The notes below the pieces were generated by a model. It ran no database searches. It saw only the letters and a program-made list of their open reading frames with translations, and was not told the origin of the DNA. A DNA stretch of 16,482 nt from Jatrophihabitans sp. (GTDB lineage Bacteria > Actinomycetota > Actinomycetes > Mycobacteriales > Jatrophihabitantaceae). This document shows, piece after piece, positions 14,673 to 16,482 of the stretch (positions are counted from its first letter, which is position 1; each line of letters starts with the position of its first letter). The DNA lies in the NCBI GenBank assembly GCA_025966255.1, contig JAOPVG010000186.1:1-16482 (forward strand). The letters run 5' to 3'. The position numbers and the translations under genes are program-made.

Positions 14673-15272
14673 TCAGAACTGGACCTTCGGCGCGTCCCGG
14701 GTCTCGGGGTGGTCCGGCGCGATCTCCCACTGCGCCGCGGGCCCGAAGTGGAACATGCCGGCGATGGCTGAACCCGGGAACGCCTGACGGCGGTTGTTGT
14801 AGCCCATGACCGAATCGTTGAAGGCCTGTCTGGAGAACGCGACCTTGTTCTCGGTAGACGTGAGTTCCTCGGTCAGCTGCATCATGTTCTGATTGGCCTT
14901 GAGGTCCGGGTAGGCCTCTGCGACGGCGGTGAAGCGGCCCAGGGCGCTGGCCAGGGCACCCTGTGTGGACGCGAGCTTCTGCATTGCCACCGGATCGCCC
15001 GGACTGGCCTGGGCCGCGCTGAGTCCACCCATCGCCGCGCCGCGGGCCTGCGTAACGGCTTCGAGCGTCTCCCGCTCGTGGGACATGTATGCCTTCGCGG
15101 TCTCGACGAGGTTCGGGATCAGATCGAACCGCCGCTGCAGTTGGACGTCGATCTGGGCGAACGCGTTCTGGAAGGCGTTGCGAGCCCGGACGAGGCCGTT
15201 GTAGGCCGCGATCACGTACAGGATCAAGAGGACCACGACGACGGCGACGATGATGCCGATGACCAGACCCAT
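14673..15272 (-). CDS. lemA: LemA-family membrane protein
   Basis: The 199-residue protein has a short N-terminal tail, one transmembrane helix (about 3-24) and a cytosolic-looking helical bundle: YNGLVRARNAFQNAFAQIDV (24-43), QLQRRFDLIPNLVETAKAY (44-62) and YPDLKANQNMMQLTEELTST (121-140), all typical of LemA. Its biochemical role is not established. Genes of this family often sit beside M48 proteases, as here. I chose ATG 15272 (AGGAAGG 7 bases upstream) over the longer frame that runs antiparallel across the permease gene. It begins 50 bases after the permease stop and probably shares a transcript with the M48 gene. Confidence 0.92.
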   Translation of the reverse strand: MGLVIGIIVAVVVVLLILYVIAAYNGLVRARNAFQNAFAQIDVQLQRRFDLIPNLVETAKAYMSHERETLEAVTQARGAAMGGLSAAQASPGDPVAMQKLASTQGALASALGRFTAVAEAYPDLKANQNMMQLTEELTSTENKVAFSRQAFNDSVMGYNNRRQAFPGSAIAGMFHFGPAAQWEIAPDHPETRDAPKVQF

Positions 15273-15312
15273 GTGCACACCTTCCTGAAGCGAGGTGTCA
15301 GCAGGGTATCGG

Positions 15313-15326
15313 CTGAGGCGCCTCAG
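15313..15326. repeat. 14-base perfect palindrome across the permease stop codon
   Basis: CTGAGGCGCCTCAG is self-complementary and covers the TSUP permease TGA, 41-54 bases upstream of lemA. It could form a small hairpin without a loop or be a protein site; no T-run follows, so a classical terminator is not supported. Confidence 0.4.
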
Positions 15327-16075
15327 GCGAGGAGTTTGACGATCGCGGCGACACCGACCACCACGATCGTCGCGCGAAGCACGGTCGGCGAGAGCCGTCG
15401 TCCGATCTTCGCCCCGAGCAGTCCTCCGATGATCGAGCCGGCGGCAATGAGCCCGGCCGCGGCCCAGTCGATGTGCGTCGTGGCAATGAAGACGATCGCC
15501 GCGACGAAGTTGACGATCCCGGCCAGCACGTTCTTGAGCGCGTTCTGCCGCTGCAGCGATTCGGCGAGGAACAGGCCCAGGAAGCCCATCAGGAGCACGC
15601 CCTGCGCGGCGCCGAAGTAGCCGCCGTAGATGCCGGCGCCCAACACCAGAATCCACAATCCCGCAGTGACGTGCTGGGTCGCGTCGCGTCCCCGGGCACT
15701 CAGCCAGGCCGTCACCTGCTTGCCGAACACGACCAGCAGCAGGGCCAGGATGATCAGCACCGGCACGATCGCCTTGAAGGCACCGCCCGGTAGTACGAGG
15801 AGCAGGACGGCCCCGATCACGGCGCCGATCATGGACGCGACGCCGAGCACCAGCACCCGCTTGCGCTGGCCGGCGAGTTCGCGGCGGTAGCCCCAGGCAC
15901 CGACGAACGATCCGGGGAAGAGCCCGACCGTGTTCGACACGTTGGCCGTCACCGGCGGCAGCCCGACACCCAGCAGGACCGGGAAGGACACCAGGGTCCC
16001 CGAGCCGACGACGGTGTTGATCGTCCCGGCCCAGATGCCGGCCACGAAGACGAGTGCGGCCTGCCAGCCGTTCAC
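15323..16075 (-). CDS. TSUP (TauE/SafE, DUF81) family permease
   Basis: The 250-residue protein is almost wholly hydrophobic, with about eight predicted membrane segments. The family hallmark is near the N-terminus (GTINTVVGSGTLVSFPVLL, 17-35, then PPVTANVSNTVGLFPGSFVG, 40-59). A related repeat lies in the second half (GAGIYGGYFGAAQGVLLMGF, then LKNVLAGIVNFVAAIVF). Such proteins are proposed to export or import sulfite, sulfoacetate or related organosulfonates. The actual substrate cannot be told here. It starts at GTG 16075 without a clear Shine-Dalgarno. It sits between mpa and lemA on the same strand, 105 bases after mpa. Confidence 0.88.
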   Translation of the reverse strand: MNGWQAALVFVAGIWAGTINTVVGSGTLVSFPVLLGVGLPPVTANVSNTVGLFPGSFVGAWGYRRELAGQRKRVLVLGVASMIGAVIGAVLLLVLPGGAFKAIVPVLIILALLLVVFGKQVTAWLSARGRDATQHVTAGLWILVLGAGIYGGYFGAAQGVLLMGFLGLFLAESLQRQNALKNVLAGIVNFVAAIVFIATTHIDWAAAGLIAAGSIIGGLLGAKIGRRLSPTVLRATIVVVGVAAIVKLLA

Positions 16076-16180
16076 GGTTGGATCAGGCTGCGGCTCGACA
16101 CCTATCCATCCTGCCAGCGGGTGCAGCGCTCAAGCTGTGCGGTGTGCCACCACGTTGCCGCTCAGAGGTACTGCCTTGCC
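16076..16180. other. Intergenic region between mpa and the permease
   Basis: These 105 bases contain one copy of a 13-base direct repeat immediately beyond the mpa stop and otherwise nothing recognised. No terminator hairpin with a T-run was found, so read-through from mpa is possible. Confidence 0.4.
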
Positions 16181-16192
16181 TCAGAGGTACTG
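16161..16192. repeat. 13-base direct repeat at the end of mpa
   Basis: CTCAGAGGTACTG occurs at 16161-16173 and again at 16180-16192. On the minus strand it contains the CAG TAC CTC TGA that encodes the Mpa tail Gln-Tyr-Leu-stop. The outer copy lies just past the stop, shifted by 19 bases and hence in another frame. A TTGCC precedes both copies on the plus strand, which suggests a small local duplication. Confidence 0.75.
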
Positions 16193-16482
16193 GCCGGTGT
16201 TGCCCACCGTGTCGATGGCCCGCCCGGCATCGGCTCCCTTGCCGCCAGAGACGAGGGTGCGGATGTAGACGATTCGCTCGCCCTTCTTGCCCGAGATCCG
16301 CGCCCAGTCATCGGGGTTGGTGGTGTTGGGCAGGTCCTCGTTCTCGGCGAACTCATCGACGATCGAGTCGAGCAGGTGCGTCATCCGCAATCCCGGCTGA
16401 GCAGTCTCCAGCACCGACTTGATGGCCTTCTTCTTCGCCCGGTCGACGATATTCTGGATCATCGCGCCGGAGTTGAAGTCCC
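16181..16482 (-). CDS. mpa: Mpa/ARC proteasomal AAA ATPase (partial, C-terminal 99 codons plus stop)
   Basis: The visible C-terminus reads [20 protein letters not shown] from the window edge, then [20 protein letters not shown] and [16 protein letters not shown], ending NTGQYL. This is the end of the AAA module and the C-terminal tail of the mycobacterial proteasomal ATPase (Mpa; ARC in Rhodococcus). That hexameric unfoldase recognises Pup-tagged proteins through its coiled coil and docks to the 20S proteasome through the terminal Gln-Tyr-Leu. The tail is intact, implying selection for docking and hence a 20S proteasome elsewhere in this genome. The N-terminal coiled coil, OB and most of the AAA domain lie beyond the window. 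An in-frame ATG at 16462 is internal, not a start. Confidence 0.95.
   Translation of the reverse strand, partial: DFNSGAMIQNIVDRAKKKAIKSVLETAQPGLRMTHLLDSIVDEFAENEDLPNTTNPDDWARISGKKGERIVYIRTLVSGGKGADAGRAIDTVGNTGQYL

Noticed and set aside
13754..14809. Plus-strand open frame of 351 codons opposite the M48 gene
   Set aside because: Composition dominated by Asp, Gly, Arg and Gln repeats from reverse-reading of the protease; no domain seen.
15273..15656. N-terminal extension of LemA upstream of ATG 15272
   Set aside because: The extension overlaps the permease gene and is Arg-rich nonsense, while ATG 15272 has a good Shine-Dalgarno and begins the family transmembrane helix.

Overview
The window comes from a high-GC member of the Actinomycetota. 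The evidence is a KstR-controlled sterol side-chain degradation cluster of the mycobacterial/rhodococcal type, bacterial proteasome accessory genes (dop and the end of mpa/arc), frequent GTG starts and a strong G+C bias. I cannot name the genus from sequence alone. Every assignment rests on reading the translated sequence and remembered family features; no database search was run.

Left part (1-10165): cholesterol-type catabolism. On the minus strand, reading right to left, lies an igr-type operon: fadE28/chsE1, fadE29/chsE2, chsH2, chsH1, ltp2 (cut by the window edge). Its products should dehydrogenate, hydrate and retro-aldol cleave the last three-carbon side chain of a steroid CoA thioester. 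Upstream of it is a WS/DGAT-family acyltransferase gene (minus), divergent from an HSL-type alpha/beta hydrolase gene resembling LipC/LipM (plus). The hydrolase gene is convergent with a fused double acyl-CoA dehydrogenase of the FadE34/ChsE3 type (minus), which is divergent from kstR (plus). Three strong KstR boxes (4424-4437, 5940-5953, 9401-9414) and a weaker one before kstR tie this block into one regulon. At four of the promoters the last TA of the operator is also the first TA of a plausible -10 hexamer.

Middle (10166-11046): a class I SAM-dependent methyltransferase gene on the plus strand. Its homologous N-terminus appears to extend upstream of every ordinary start codon, back to a strong Shine-Dalgarno followed by an in-frame ATC.

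Right part (11059-16482), all minus: dop (Pup deamidase/depupylase), preceded upstream by an AT-rich double palindrome containing a BlaI/CopY-like TACAnnTGTA core, then an M48 membrane metalloprotease with a long C-terminal extension, lemA, a TSUP-family permease gene, and the 3' end of the proteasomal ATPase gene mpa/arc, ending in Gln-Tyr-Leu. Pup is not next to dop: dop ends 12 bases from the convergent methyltransferase gene. The usual mpa-dop-pup-prcBA neighbourhood is therefore interrupted on one side by membrane and proteolysis genes and broken on the other.

No RNA genes, insertion sequences or CRISPR arrays were seen, and no gene-free stretch exceeds 300 bases.
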